Source of the DNA: Massilia solisilvae
GTDB lineage: Bacteria > Pseudomonadota > Gammaproteobacteria > Burkholderiales > Burkholderiaceae_D
Length of the DNA stretch: 64,000 bases
Assembly: GCF_024753215.1 (NCBI RefSeq)
Contig: NZ_JANUGV010000005.1
Span: forward strand, 1-64,000
Direction of reading: 5' to 3'
In this document: positions 16,983 to 27,467 of the stretch, piece by piece
Layout: each line of letters starts with the position of its first letter
Position numbering within the stretch: the first letter of the stretch is position 1
Notes under the pieces: model-generated
What the model saw: only the letters and a program-made list of their open reading frames with translations
Database searches by the model: none
What the model was told of the DNA's origin: nothing
Made by a program: the position numbers and the translations under genes

Positions 16983-17819
16983 GTGCTTGAAGAATCGGTC
17001 ATTCTCGACGTAAACGGTCTGCACATGCACGTGGTGAGCGCCGGGCAGGGACCGCCGGTGCTGTTGCTGCACGGGTTTCCCGACACGCACGTTGTCTGGC
17101 GCAAGCAAATCGGCCCGCTGGCGGAGGCGGGCTTCCGGGCCGTCGCGCCCGACCTGCGCGGCTATGGCAAGACCGATGCGCCAGAAGCGGTGGAGGCGTA
17201 TGCGCTGGACAACCTGCGTAACGACGTGCTGGCGCTGCTCGACGTGCTTGGCCTGGGCAAGGTGCGGCTGGTGGGGCACGACTGGGGCGCCATCATCGGC
17301 TGGTCTCTGTGCATGCATGCGCCGGGCCGTGTGGAGCGGTTCGTGGCGCTTTCCTCGGGCCATCCGGCGGCGCTGGAGCACGCCGGCTTCGTGCAGCGCC
17401 TGCGCATGTCCTATGTGTTCGGTTTTGCGATTCCGGGCCTGGCGGAGCACGCGCTCAAGGCCGGCAACTGGTTCTTTGTGCGCAAATTCACCCGCGACCG
17501 TACCCAGATCGGCCATTGGCGGCGCAACCTGCGTCCCCCGGGTCGGCTGACGGCCGCGCTCAACTACTACCGGGCCAACCTCAAACTCGGTCTGCCGCAT
17601 CACTGGCCACCGGTGCAGGTGCCGGTAATGGGCGTGTGGAGCGATCACGACCCGGCCCTGGGAGAGGCCCAGATGCGCGATTCAGCCCGCTACGTGCAGG
17701 CCGGTTTTCGCTACGAGCGGATCGAGGGCGCGGACCACTGGCTGCAGCTGACCGCGGCGGACCAGCTCAACGCCCTGCTGCTGGCCTACCTGCGCGAGCC
17801 CTACAGCGCGGCGGCGTAG
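16983..17819 (+). CDS. alpha/beta hydrolase, epoxide-hydrolase-like
   Basis: This 278-residue cytoplasmic hydrolase has the oxyanion motif LLHGFPDTHVVWRKQ and the nucleophile elbow GHDWGA, whose Asp is the nucleophile of epoxide hydrolases and haloalkane dehalogenases. A C-terminal GADHWLQ supplies the catalytic His. HGFPD and GHDWGA together favour soluble epoxide hydrolase, although dehalogenase or esterase activity cannot be excluded. The start is GTG at 16983 with only a weak ribosome binding site. Its last 19 bp overlap the end of the convergent alcohol dehydrogenase gene. Confidence 0.85.
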   Translation: MLEESVILDVNGLHMHVVSAGQGPPVLLLHGFPDTHVVWRKQIGPLAEAGFRAVAPDLRGYGKTDAPEAVEAYALDNLRNDVLALLDVLGLGKVRLVGHDWGAIIGWSLCMHAPGRVERFVALSSGHPAALEHAGFVQRLRMSYVFGFAIPGLAEHALKAGNWFFVRKFTRDRTQIGHWRRNLRPPGRLTAALNYYRANLKLGLPHHWPPVQVPVMGVWSDHDPALGEAQMRDSARYVQAGFRYERIEGADHWLQLTAADQLNALLLAYLREPYSAAA

Positions 17820-18970
17820 ATCGCCCGCGCGTGCTCGCGGGTGAGCTCGCGCGGGTTGTTGCCCAGCAGGCGGGTCTGGAGCATGGCATCGTCCGCCAGA
17901 CGGTCGAGGTCGGTTGCGCCGATGCCCACGTCGCGCAGGCGCCGGGCGATACCGGTCTGCACGGCAATATGTTGCAAAGTAGCAATCATTCCTTCGGCGC
18001 GGGCCTCGTCGCTGCCCTTTACCTCAGGCGCGACGATCTCGGCCAGCTCGGCATAGAGTGCGCATGCCGCGGGCATATTGAATCGCAAGACGTGCGGCAG
18101 CACGAGCGAATTGGACAGCCCGTGCGGTACGTGGAAGATGCCGCCGATCGGGTAGGCGAGGGCGTGCACGGCGGCGACCGGCGCGTTGGAAAAGGCCTGG
18201 CCGGCCAGGCAGGCGCCGAGCAAGGTCGCCTGCCGTGCACGCAGGTTCTGGCCGTCCTCGCAGGCTGTTAACAACTGTGTGGATAACAGCGCCAGCGCTT
18301 GCCGGGCGAGCATGTCGGATATCGGGTTTTTCTTGTGCTTGCTGGTGTAGGCTTCGATCGCGTGGACCATCGCGTCAATACCGGTCGCCGCGGTCACGGC
18401 CGGCGGCAGGCCGAGCGTGAGCGTCGCGTCCAGGATCGCCAGGTCGGCATACAGCTGGGGCGCCACCACGCCCATCTTGGTGGTCGTGCCAGTGGTCACG
18501 ATGGCGATGTTGGTCACTTCCGAGCCCGTTCCCGCCGTGGTCGGGATTTGCGCCAGCAGCAGGCGTTTTCCCTCGACCTTCCCTATTCCGTAGGCTTCCT
18601 TCAGCGCCTGGCCGTTCCGGGCCAGCGCCGCGGCGAGCTTGGCGACGTCCATCGAGCTGCCCCCGCCCAAGCCGATGACGAGGTCGGCGCCATGGGCGCG
18701 CGCCCTGGCGACGGCGGCTTCCACGACGGCCTCGGGTGGGTCGGCGCTCACTTCCGGGAAGACGTCCACCACCAGCCCGGCCTGCTGCAGTGAGCGCTGC
18801 GGCGCATTCACCAGCCCCGCCTTGCGCAGTCCCGGATCGGTGACGATGAGCACCCGGCGGGCTGTGGGTAACTGTGTGGATATCACCTCGCCGAGGCGGT
18901 TCGAGGCAGCACCCGGTTCGCAAAGAATGTTGGGGACGGTGCTGAAATTGTAGGCAGTATCACCGTGCAT
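17801..18970 (-). CDS. iron-containing alcohol dehydrogenase
   Basis: This 389-residue group III alcohol dehydrogenase has an NAD(P) loop GLGGGSSMDVAKLAA, PTTAGTGSEVTNIA, and metal ligands in ILDATLTLGLPP (Asp), GIDAMVHAIEAYTS (His) and AVHALAYPIGGIFHVPHG (two His). It probably oxidises or reduces a short-chain alcohol/aldehyde pair; maleylacetate reductase relatives share the fold, but the full metal set favours an alcohol dehydrogenase. Its coding region contains one perfect DnaA-box sequence (TGTGGATAA at 18278-18286). Confidence 0.9.
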   Translation of the reverse strand: MHGDTAYNFSTVPNILCEPGAASNRLGEVISTQLPTARRVLIVTDPGLRKAGLVNAPQRSLQQAGLVVDVFPEVSADPPEAVVEAAVARARAHGADLVIGLGGGSSMDVAKLAAALARNGQALKEAYGIGKVEGKRLLLAQIPTTAGTGSEVTNIAIVTTGTTTKMGVVAPQLYADLAILDATLTLGLPPAVTAATGIDAMVHAIEAYTSKHKKNPISDMLARQALALLSTQLLTACEDGQNLRARQATLLGACLAGQAFSNAPVAAVHALAYPIGGIFHVPHGLSNSLVLPHVLRFNMPAACALYAELAEIVAPEVKGSDEARAEGMIATLQHIAVQTGIARRLRDVGIGATDLDRLADDAMLQTRLLGNNPRELTREHARAIYAAAL

Positions 18971-19081
18971 ATGTCTCCACCTCGGTCTTTAGTTTGTCGG
19001 CAAATCTTACACCGAAGAGGATGCCATCGGCCCAGCTTTCCATGCCGTACAATTGCCGCTTCCGTTCTTTGAAAGTTGTTG

Positions 19082-19843
19082 ATGATTGATTTTGCCCTGC
19101 TCGGCGGGGCCGCCTTCCTGGCTGGCCTTGTCGACTCCGTCGTCGGTGGCGGCGGCCTGATCCAGATACCGGCCATCTTCTCCGTGCTGCCCAAAGAAGT
19201 CCCCGCCACCCTGTTGGGTACCAACAAGCTGGCCAGCGTGTTTGGTACGGGCTCCGCCGCGATCAGCTATGCACGGCGTGTGCCGGTTGCATGGAGCACG
19301 GCTGCGCCCGCCGCGATCGCCGCATTCATTGCCTCGTTCGCTGGCGCCTGGACCGTGAGTCGGGTGCCGGCAGATTTCGTCCGTGGCCTGCTTCCGTTCA
19401 TCCTGGTCGCGGTGGCGATCTATACCTTCCGCAAGAAGGACTTCGGTTCGGTCCACGCGCCGCTGCACCAGGGCTGGCGCGAGGCAACGCTGGCGATGAC
19501 GCTGGGGTCAGCAATTGGCTTTTACGATGGCTTCTTCGGGCCAGGCACGGGGAGCTTCCTGTTATTCCTGTTCGTCCGCTTTTTCGGTTTCGATTTCCTC
19601 AGTGCATCGGCGGCGGCCAAGATTGTCAACGTGGGCAGCAATCTGTCGGCGCTGATCTGGTTCGGCTACAGCGGTCACCTGATCTGGCAGCTGGGCGCCT
19701 TGCTGGCGGTATGCCAGGTCGGCGGCTCGCTGGTCGGGACGCGGCTCGCACTGAAGCATGGAACGGGTTTCGTCCGCAAGCTCTTCCTCGTTGTGGTTTC
19801 CGTGCTCATCGTCAAAACCGCATACGCTGCCTTCCTCAGCTGA
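19082..19843 (+). CDS. TSUP-family (TauE/SafE) membrane transporter
   Basis: This 253-residue integral membrane protein has about eight hydrophobic segments. The family signature is VDSVVGGGGLIQIPAIF near the N terminus, LLGTNKLASVFGTGSA follows, and the second half has GFYDGFFGPGTGSFLLFLFV and GTRLALKHGTGFVRKLF. Members export sulfite, sulfoacetate or other organic anions; the substrate here is unknown. The ATG at 19082 is chosen over TTG at 19076. A terminator and parS sites follow. Confidence 0.9.
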   Translation: MIDFALLGGAAFLAGLVDSVVGGGGLIQIPAIFSVLPKEVPATLLGTNKLASVFGTGSAAISYARRVPVAWSTAAPAAIAAFIASFAGAWTVSRVPADFVRGLLPFILVAVAIYTFRKKDFGSVHAPLHQGWREATLAMTLGSAIGFYDGFFGPGTGSFLLFLFVRFFGFDFLSASAAAKIVNVGSNLSALIWFGYSGHLIWQLGALLAVCQVGGSLVGTRLALKHGTGFVRKLFLVVVSVLIVKTAYAAFLS

Positions 19844-19849
19844 GTGGTT

Positions 19850-19865
19850 TGTTCCACGTGAAACA
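19850..19865. promoter_or_regulatory. parS site 1
   Basis: TGTTCCACGTGAAACA is a 16-bp near-palindrome matching the ParB recognition consensus. It is the first of three within 107 bp, just upstream of mnmG-rsmG-parA-parB. Confidence 0.92.
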
Positions 19866-19867
19866 GC

Positions 19868-19893
19868 CCCGGCCAGCGCGCCGGGTTTTTTTT
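19868..19893 (+). terminator. terminator of the TSUP gene, lying between parS 1 and 2
   Basis: CCCGGC at 19868-19873 and GCCGGG at 19880-19885 form the stem, followed by a run of eight T. It lies 25 bp after the TSUP stop. Confidence 0.85.
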
Positions 19894-19906
19894 GTACACT
19901 CGAAAC

Positions 19907-19922
19907 TGTTTCACGTGGAACA
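19907..19922. promoter_or_regulatory. parS site 2
   Basis: TGTTTCACGTGGAACA differs from the symmetric form at one position and mirrors site 1. Confidence 0.92.
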
Positions 19923-19940
19923 TGGGTCGTATCCGAAACC

Positions 19941-19956
19941 TGTTCCACGTGGAACA
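19941..19956. promoter_or_regulatory. parS site 3, perfectly symmetric
   Basis: TGTTCCACGTGGAACA is a perfect 16-bp palindrome. Centre spacings are 57 bp (sites 1-2) and 34 bp (sites 2-3). Confidence 0.93.
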
Positions 19957-20005
19957 TTTTTCAGTCGTTTTCCTGCCGACCCGGCATTTAGGCAAGCAAA
20001 ACGCC

Positions 20006-20011
20006 TATAAT
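20006..20011 (+). promoter_or_regulatory. candidate -10 of mnmG
   Basis: A consensus TATAAT lies 33 bp before the mnmG ATG. The matching -35 (about 19983-19988) is weak. Confidence 0.4.
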
Positions 20012-20043
20012 CCGTTCTCGTACTCCTCGCATCACATTCCACC

Positions 20044-21972
20044 ATGCTATTTCCTACTGAATTCGACGTGATCGTCGTCGGTGGCGGCCATGCCGGTACC
20101 GAAGCCGCGCTTGCTTCCGCCCGCACCGGGCAGAAGACGCTGCTGCTCACGCACAACATCGAAACCCTCGGGCAGATGTCCTGCAACCCGTCCATTGGCG
20201 GCATCGGCAAGGGCCACCTGGTCAAGGAAGTTGACGCCCTGGGCGGGGCGATGGCGATCGCGACGGACGAGTCCGGCATTCAGTTCCGTATCCTGAACTC
20301 GTCCAAGGGCCCGGCCGTGCGCGCCACCCGTGCCCAGGCCGACCGCTTGCTGTACAAACAGGCCATCCGCTCGCGGCTGGAAAACCAGCCCAACCTGTGG
20401 CTGTTCCAGCAGGCTGTGGACGACCTGATGGTCGAGGGCGACCGCGTCGTCGGCGCGGTGACGCAGATCGGATTGCAGTTCCGTGCGCGCGCCGTGGTCC
20501 TGACCGCAGGCACTTTCCTTGACGGGAAGATCCACGTTGGCCTGCAGAACTACTCGGCAGGCCGGGCAGGGGATCCGCCGGCGGTATCGCTGTCGGCGCG
20601 CCTGAAGGAGCTCAAACTGCCGCAAGGTCGCCTGAAGACCGGCACGCCACCGCGCATCGACGGACGCAGTATCGACTTCTCGGTGCTCACCGAGCAGCCG
20701 GGCGACCTGGATCCGGTGCCGGTGTTTTCGTACATGGGCAACACCGCCATGCACCCGCGGCAAGTACCGTGCTGGGTCACGCACACCAACGCCCTGACGC
20801 ACGAGATCATCCGCAACGGCCTGGACCGCAGCCCGATGTACACCGGCGTCATCGAGGGCGTCGGCCCGCGCTATTGCCCGTCGATCGAGGACAAGATCCA
20901 CCGCTTCGCGTCCAAGGAGTCGCACCAGATCTTCCTCGAGCCCGAGGGCTTGACCACCAACGAGTTCTATCCGAACGGGATCTCGACCAGCCTGCCTTTC
21001 GACGTGCAGATCAACCTGGTGCGCTCGATGCGCGGCCTGGAAAACGCGCACATTCTGCGCCCCGGCTACGCCATCGAATACGACTACTTTGACCCGCGCG
21101 GCCTGAAGGCCTCGCTCGAAACCAAAGCCATCAAGGGGCTGTTCTTCGCCGGCCAGATCAACGGCACCACCGGCTATGAGGAGGCCGCCGCACAGGGCCT
21201 GCTGGCCGGCCTGAACGCCGCGCTGCAAACGCAGGGGCGCGAGGCGTGGACGCCGGGCCGCTCGGAAGCCTACCTTGGCGTGCTGGTGGACGACCTGACC
21301 ACGCAGGGTGTGGCCGAGCCGTACCGCATGTTCACCAGCCGCGCCGAATATCGCCTGTCGCTGCGCGAGGATAACGCCGACATGCGCCTGACCGAAACCG
21401 GGCGCAGGCTCGGCGTGGTGGGCGACGCCCAGTGGGCCGCGTTCGAGGCCAAGCGCGAGGCGGTGGAGCGCGAATTGCAGCGCCTGCGCTCGACCTGGGT
21501 CAACCCGCGCATCCTCGCCGCCGCCGAATCGGAACGCGTGGTCGGCCAGGCCATCGAGCGCGAATACACGCTTGCCGACCTGCTGCGCCGGCCCGGCGTG
21601 CAGTACGAGCAGCTGATGACGATGCAGGGCGTGGACGGCGGCCAGCTCGCCGGCCCGGGTGTCGAGGACCCGGCCGTGAAGGAGCAGGTCGAAATCCAGC
21701 TCAAGTACGCCGGCTACATCGACCGCCAGGCGCGCGAAGTGGAGCGCCACGACCACTACGAGAACCTGCGCCTGCCGCAGGACGTGAACTACCACGACAT
21801 CGCCGCCCTCTCGATCGAGGTGCGTCAGAAGCTGGACAAGCAGCGTCCGGAGACGCTGGGCCAGGCTTCGCGCATCTCGGGCGTGACCCCGGCCGCGATC
21901 TCGCTGCTGCTGGTGTACCTGAAAAAGCATGGCTACAAGGGCTTCACCACCCAGGGCGAGGAGGCTGCCTGA
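20044..21972 (+). CDS. mnmG: tRNA uridine 5-carboxymethylaminomethyl modification enzyme MnmG (GidA)
   Basis: This 642-residue FAD enzyme works with MnmE to install the carboxymethylaminomethyl group on the wobble uridine of several tRNAs. The N-terminal FAD loop [36 protein letters not shown] and the later [21 protein letters not shown] are diagnostic. The length is as expected. It opens mnmG-rsmG-parA-parB, the order typical near bacterial replication origins. Its stop overlaps the rsmG start (TGATG). Confidence 0.96.
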   Translation: MLFPTEFDVIVVGGGHAGTEAALASARTGQKTLLLTHNIETLGQMSCNPSIGGIGKGHLVKEVDALGGAMAIATDESGIQFRILNSSKGPAVRATRAQADRLLYKQAIRSRLENQPNLWLFQQAVDDLMVEGDRVVGAVTQIGLQFRARAVVLTAGTFLDGKIHVGLQNYSAGRAGDPPAVSLSARLKELKLPQGRLKTGTPPRIDGRSIDFSVLTEQPGDLDPVPVFSYMGNTAMHPRQVPCWVTHTNALTHEIIRNGLDRSPMYTGVIEGVGPRYCPSIEDKIHRFASKESHQIFLEPEGLTTNEFYPNGISTSLPFDVQINLVRSMRGLENAHILRPGYAIEYDYFDPRGLKASLETKAIKGLFFAGQINGTTGYEEAAAQGLLAGLNAALQTQGREAWTPGRSEAYLGVLVDDLTTQGVAEPYRMFTSRAEYRLSLREDNADMRLTETGRRLGVVGDAQWAAFEAKREAVERELQRLRSTWVNPRILAAAESERVVGQAIEREYTLADLLRRPGVQYEQLMTMQGVDGGQLAGPGVEDPAVKEQVEIQLKYAGYIDRQAREVERHDHYENLRLPQDVNYHDIAALSIEVRQKLDKQRPETLGQASRISGVTPAAISLLLVYLKKHGYKGFTTQGEEAA

Positions 21973-22622
21973 TGCGAGGAAGTTTCGACCGCGCCGCGCT
22001 CGCGGCAGTGCTGGCCGATGGCATCAAGGAGCTCGGGCTTTCGCTCTCCGAGGCGCAACAAGCCCAGCTGATGGACTACCTGGCCCTGATGGCCAAGTGG
22101 AACTCGGTGTACAACCTGACCTCCCTGCGCGACCCGATGCAGATGGTGACCCACCACCTGCTCGATTCGCTGGCCGCGGTGCCGGCGTTCGCGGGCGCTG
22201 CCAACGTGCTGGACGTCGGGGCAGGGGGCGGTCTGCCCGGCATCGTGCTCGCGATCGCCCGGCCCGACATGAAGGTGTCGATGGTGGACACGGTGCACAA
22301 GAAAACCGCCTTTCTCACCCAGGTGAAGGCCGAGCTGGGCCTGACCAACGTGACCGTCTACACGGCGCGGGTGGAGCAGCTGCAGGTGAGCGACAACTTC
22401 GATGTCATCACCTCGCGCGCTTTTGCCGACCTGTCGGATTTCGTGAACTGGTCGGGACACCTGCTGGCCCAGGGCGGGCGCTTCATTGCGCTCAAGGGAA
22501 CGGCTCCGGCAGAGGAGCAGCAAAGGCTGCCGCAGGAATGGAAGGTAACCGAGCTGCGGCCCCTGCGGGTGCCAAGGCTGGGAGCGGAGCGGCACCTCGT
22601 TTTCATCGAGCGAGCGCAGTAG
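21972..22622 (+). CDS. rsmG: 16S rRNA (guanine(527)-N7)-methyltransferase RsmG (GidB)
   Basis: This 216-residue SAM-dependent methyltransferase targets N7 of G527 in 16S rRNA. Evidence is WNSVYNLTSLRDP and HHLLDSLA near residues 45-70, the SAM loop NVLDVGAGGGLPGIVLAI, and ITSRAFADLSDFV. The ATG at 21972 shares one base with the mnmG stop, indicating translational coupling. An AT-rich regulatory region separates it from parA. Confidence 0.95.
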   Translation: MRGSFDRAALAAVLADGIKELGLSLSEAQQAQLMDYLALMAKWNSVYNLTSLRDPMQMVTHHLLDSLAAVPAFAGAANVLDVGAGGGLPGIVLAIARPDMKVSMVDTVHKKTAFLTQVKAELGLTNVTVYTARVEQLQVSDNFDVITSRAFADLSDFVNWSGHLLAQGGRFIALKGTAPAEEQQRLPQEWKVTELRPLRVPRLGAERHLVFIERAQ

Positions 22623-22629
22623 AAAAGAG

Positions 22630-22720
22630 TAAACCGTATAAACAGTTTATACCGTTTATTTCGTATAAACCGTGCAAATGGTTTTGTTAATATAAACGGT
22701 TTAAACCTATAAGACAGTTG
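22630..22720. promoter_or_regulatory. AT-rich parA upstream region with repeated GTATAAAC/GTTTATAC motifs
   Basis: GTATAAACAGTTTATAC at 22636-22652 is a perfect 17-bp palindrome. GTATAAACCG recurs at 22663 and ATATAAACGG plus TTTAAACC at 22690-22707. The base composition contrasts strongly with the GC-rich surroundings. A further GTATAAAC is in the atp promoter spacer (24712-24719). It could be a parA promoter/operator. Confidence 0.55.
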
Positions 22721-22740
22721 CGTCCAGGGATTAGGGATAC

Positions 22741-23511
22741 ATGGCCAAGATATTTTGCGTTGCAAACCAAAAGGGCGGCGTAGGCAAAACCACGACCACC
22801 GTCAACCTGTCGGCGGGCCTCGCCAAGCTGAACCAGCGGGTGCTGCTGGTCGACCTGGACCCGCAGGGCAACGCGACCATGGGCGCGGGCATCAACAAGG
22901 CGGGGCTGTCGGCCTCCACCTACGAGGTGCTGCTCGGCAGCGCCGACGTGGCGTCCGCGCGCCAGCGTTCCGAGTCGGGCCGCTTCGACGTGCTGCCTTC
23001 CAACCGCGAGCTGGCCGGCGCCGAAGTCGAGATGGTCGAGCTGGACAACCGCGAGCGCCGCCTCAAGGACGCGCTGGCCGCGGTGGAGGGCGACTACGAC
23101 TTCATCCTGATCGACTGCCCGCCCGCGCTGTCCATGCTGACCCTGAACGGCCTGTGCTCGGCGCACGGCGTGATCATCCCGATGCAGTGCGAGTACTACG
23201 CGCTGGAAGGCCTGTCCGACCTGGTCAACACGATCAAGAAGGTGCACGCCAACCTGAACCACGACCTGAAGATCATCGGCCTTCTCCGCGTGATGTTCGA
23301 CCCGCGCGTGACGCTGTCGCAGCAGGTATCGAGCCAGCTCGAGGAACACTTCGGCGACAAGGTGTTCAAGACCGTCATCCCGCGCAACGTGCGCCTGGCC
23401 GAGGCGCCGTCCTACGGCATGCCCGGCGTGGTGTTCGATCCCTCGTCCAAGGGCGCGCAAGCCTACATCGCGTTCGGCGCCGAGATGGTCCAGCGCATCA
23501 AGACAATGTAA
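22741..23511 (+). CDS. parA: chromosome partitioning ATPase ParA
   Basis: This 256-residue deviant-Walker ATPase acts with ParB-parS to move newly replicated origins. It has the Walker A' KGGVGKTTTTVNLSA with the signature Lys, VLLVDLDPQGNAT, and the Walker B region DFILIDCPPALSML. It lacks the N-terminal HTH of plasmid P1-type ParA, so it is the chromosomal (Soj-like) form. parB starts 18 bp after its stop. Confidence 0.96.
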   Translation: MAKIFCVANQKGGVGKTTTTVNLSAGLAKLNQRVLLVDLDPQGNATMGAGINKAGLSASTYEVLLGSADVASARQRSESGRFDVLPSNRELAGAEVEMVELDNRERRLKDALAAVEGDYDFILIDCPPALSMLTLNGLCSAHGVIIPMQCEYYALEGLSDLVNTIKKVHANLNHDLKIIGLLRVMFDPRVTLSQQVSSQLEEHFGDKVFKTVIPRNVRLAEAPSYGMPGVVFDPSSKGAQAYIAFGAEMVQRIKTM

Positions 23512-23529
23512 TTGGAAAGACTACACAAC

Positions 23530-24396
23530 ATGGCAACCAAAAAGATGAAGGGCCTCGGCCGCGGACTGGAAGCGCTGCTGGGTGGCGACTCGGAGCCGGC
23601 CCAGGGCGGCGCCACCCCGTCCGCGCTGCCGGTCGGGCAGCTCCAGGCCGGCAAGTACCAACCGCGCACGCGCATGGACGAGGGCGCGCTGGCCGAGCTG
23701 GCGGCATCGATCAAGTCGCAGGGCATCATGCAGCCGGTGCTGGTGCGCCCGGTGGATGGCGGCCGCTACGAAATCATCGCCGGCGAGCGCCGCTTCCGCG
23801 CCGCGCAGCTGGCCGGGTTGGAAGAGATCCCGGTGCTGGTGCGCGAGGTCGACGACCAGGCCGCCGCCGCCATGGCCCTGATCGAGAACATCCAGCGCGA
23901 GGACCTGAACCCGCTGGAAGAGGCGCAGGGCATCGCGCGCCTGATCTCGGACTTCAGTTTCACCCACGAGCAGGCCGCCAACGCGGTGGGACGCTCGCGC
24001 AGCGCCGTGTCCAACCTGCTGCGCCTGATTAACCTGGCCGGCCCGGTGCAGACCATGCTGATGGCGGGCGACATCGACATGGGCCACGCCCGGGCCCTGC
24101 TGGCGGTGGACAGCGCCACCCAGATCGGGCTGGCCAACCAGGTCGTTGCCAAGCGCCTGTCGGTGCGCGAGACCGAAAAGCTGGTCGCGCGCGCGATCGA
24201 GGAACGCGACGCGCCGGCGGCCGCCCCGCGCCAGAAGGAAAAGCCGGGCGATATCGTGCGGCTGGAAGAGGAGCTGTCGGACAAGCTGGCCACCCCGGTC
24301 CAGTTCAAGATGGGGCCAAAGGGCAGGGGCCAGATGATCATCGACTTTGCCGACCTGGATATCCTGGATGGCGTGCTGGCGCGCCTGCGCGCCTGA
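23530..24396 (+). CDS. parB: chromosome partitioning protein ParB
   Basis: This 288-residue CTP-dependent DNA clamp loads at parS sites. The ParA-stimulating N-terminal KGLGRGLEALLG, the CTP-binding GERRFRAAQLAG and ENIQREDLNPLEEAQ, the HTH FTHEQAANAVGRSRSAVSNLLRL and the C-terminal dimerisation region are all present. The ATG at 23530 gives the standard N terminus; a TTG-type start at 23512 is rejected. Its binding sites lie 3.6 kb upstream. Confidence 0.96.
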   Translation: MATKKMKGLGRGLEALLGGDSEPAQGGATPSALPVGQLQAGKYQPRTRMDEGALAELAASIKSQGIMQPVLVRPVDGGRYEIIAGERRFRAAQLAGLEEIPVLVREVDDQAAAAMALIENIQREDLNPLEEAQGIARLISDFSFTHEQAANAVGRSRSAVSNLLRLINLAGPVQTMLMAGDIDMGHARALLAVDSATQIGLANQVVAKRLSVRETEKLVARAIEERDAPAAAPRQKEKPGDIVRLEEELSDKLATPVQFKMGPKGRGQMIIDFADLDILDGVLARLRA

Positions 24397-24441
24397 GCTT
24401 GTTGATAAGAGGCGGCCTATCCACACCCGCCGTCCCTTGAT

Positions 24442-24552
24442 CCGTCGTCCCGGCGAAGGCCGGGACCCATGCTGAGTCCGCTCCGCCTGCGGCCTGAATG
24501 TCTTCGCGCCGGAGCAAGCGGTCTGTGGGCCCCCGCCTTCGCGGCGACGACG
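24442..24552. repeat. REPIN-like doublet between parB and the atp operon
   Basis: The left hairpin is GTCCCGGC/GCCGGGAC (24447-24466, loop GAAG). The right arm at 24526-24552 is a degenerate inverted copy. The rest of the 24397-24795 gap holds AT-rich sequence and the atp promoter. Confidence 0.75.
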
Positions 24553-24698
24553 TGGTTTTAAGGGGGTGGAAATTCACTTTTCGCCACCCCCGCAAGTTTC
24601 CTGTAAGTTAACAGATATATGCACCTTCGCTGTGCAAAATCTTTCCTTACACGAAACTTTTCGCACCACAAACCTGCCCCATCAACGTCCAGAATCGT

Positions 24699-24728
24699 TT
24701 GACTGGCTTCCGTATAAACACTTATAAT
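24699..24728 (+). promoter_or_regulatory. sigma-70 promoter of the atp operon
   Basis: TTGACT at 24699-24704 and a consensus TATAAT at 24723-24728 are separated by 18 bp. The expected transcript start is near 24735, about 60 bp before atpI. Confidence 0.8.
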
Positions 24729-24795
24729 CGACAGGATAACTGTAACAACCGTACCGTTACCGGCTTCACATGGCTAGCGCGAAAAATCCAAAAGA

Positions 24796-26003
<1,208 letters not shown>

Positions 26004-26056
26004 GCAGCATCGTCGTTTTTCGCAGTATCTGGTTTTTTAACTTTTCATTTTTTTGA

Positions 26057-26317
<261 letters not shown>

Positions 26318-26396
26318 TCCCCGGATACTTGAATAGCCGGGCCCCGCGCGTACTTACCGCCGGCCCGGCACATTTCATTCTGAGAAGGAAAAAGCT

Positions 26397-26867
26397 GTGA
26401 ACTTAAACGCTACAATGTTCGTGCAGTCCATTGTGTTCTTCATCCTGGCGTGGGTCGTGGCGAAATTCGTCTGGCCGCCGGTGGTGAACGCTCTGGATGC
26501 GCGTGCAAAGAAAATTGCTGAAGGTCTGGCCGCGGCCGACCAGGGCAAGCAGGCCATGGCCGCCGCCGAAAAGCGCGTCCAGGTCGAGCTGGCCTCGGCA
26601 CGCGACGAAGGCGCCAAGCGCATCGCCGAAGCCGAGCAGCGCGCTCAACTGGTTGCCGAAGAGATCAAGGCCCAGGCCCAGGCCGAAGCTGCCCGCATCG
26701 TCGCACAAGCCAGGGCGGAAGCCGAGCAGCAAGTGACCAAGGCCCGCGAAGAACTGCGTGGCCAGGTTGCCGGCCTGGCCGTCAAGGGCGCCGAGCAGAT
26801 CCTCAAGCGCGAGATCAACCCGCAAGCGCACGCCGACCTGCTGGCCCAACTGTCGACCGAGCTCTGA
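26397..26867 (+). CDS. atpF: F0F1 ATP synthase subunit b
   Basis: This 156-residue peripheral-stalk protein has one N-terminal transmembrane helix ([21 protein letters not shown]) and a long Ala/Glu/Lys-rich coiled coil. GTG start at 26397 preceded by GAGAAGGAAAAAG; the residues match the E. coli N terminus ([10 protein letters not shown]). atpH follows 2 bp after its stop. Confidence 0.95.
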   Translation: MNLNATMFVQSIVFFILAWVVAKFVWPPVVNALDARAKKIAEGLAAADQGKQAMAAAEKRVQVELASARDEGAKRIAEAEQRAQLVAEEIKAQAQAEAARIVAQARAEAEQQVTKAREELRGQVAGLAVKGAEQILKREINPQAHADLLAQLSTEL

Positions 26868-26869
26868 TC

Positions 26870-27403
26870 ATGGCTGAACTCGCAACCGTCGCCCGCCCCT
26901 ACGCTGAAGCGCTGTTCCGTGTCGCCCAAAACGGCGACATGGCGGCCTGGTCCAATATCGTCGGTGAACTGGCCCTGATCGGCGCCAATCCCGATGTGCA
27001 GGAGTTCGCCAACAACCCGAACGTGACCCCGGCACAGCTGGCCGATACGATTGCGTCTCTGGTCAAGGCCCCGCTCAACGCCGAAGCGAAAAACTTTATC
27101 GCGATGCTCGCCGAAAATGGCCGTGTCGCTCTGTTGCCGGAGATCGGCGCCCAGTTCCAGGTACTGAAAAACGCCCAGGAAGGTGCCGCCGACGCGACTA
27201 TCTATAGCGCGTTCGAGATCTCTGCCGGCCAGCTGTCGCAGCTGGTTGCCACTCTGGAAAAGAAATTTGGCCGCAAGCTGAACCCAACGGTAACAGTGGA
27301 CCCTTCGCTGATCGGTGGTGTGCGCGTGGTCGTCGGTGACGAAGTGCTCGATACCTCGGTTCGCGCCAAGCTGCAGCAGATGCAGGTTGCGCTGACCGCC
27401 TGA
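26870..27403 (+). CDS. atpH: F0F1 ATP synthase subunit delta
   Basis: This 177-residue subunit connects the b-stalk to the top of the catalytic hexamer. It has the N-terminal [15 protein letters not shown] and the C-terminal family signature [25 protein letters not shown]. It has the standard length and operon position. Confidence 0.95.
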   Translation: MAELATVARPYAEALFRVAQNGDMAAWSNIVGELALIGANPDVQEFANNPNVTPAQLADTIASLVKAPLNAEAKNFIAMLAENGRVALLPEIGAQFQVLKNAQEGAADATIYSAFEISAGQLSQLVATLEKKFGRKLNPTVTVDPSLIGGVRVVVGDEVLDTSVRAKLQQMQVALTA

Positions 27404-27467
27404 GTCGCACGAGACACCGGCGCGCCGCGCCCTTGCCCTACGCATCAAGAAACTATTAGGAGTTAGC

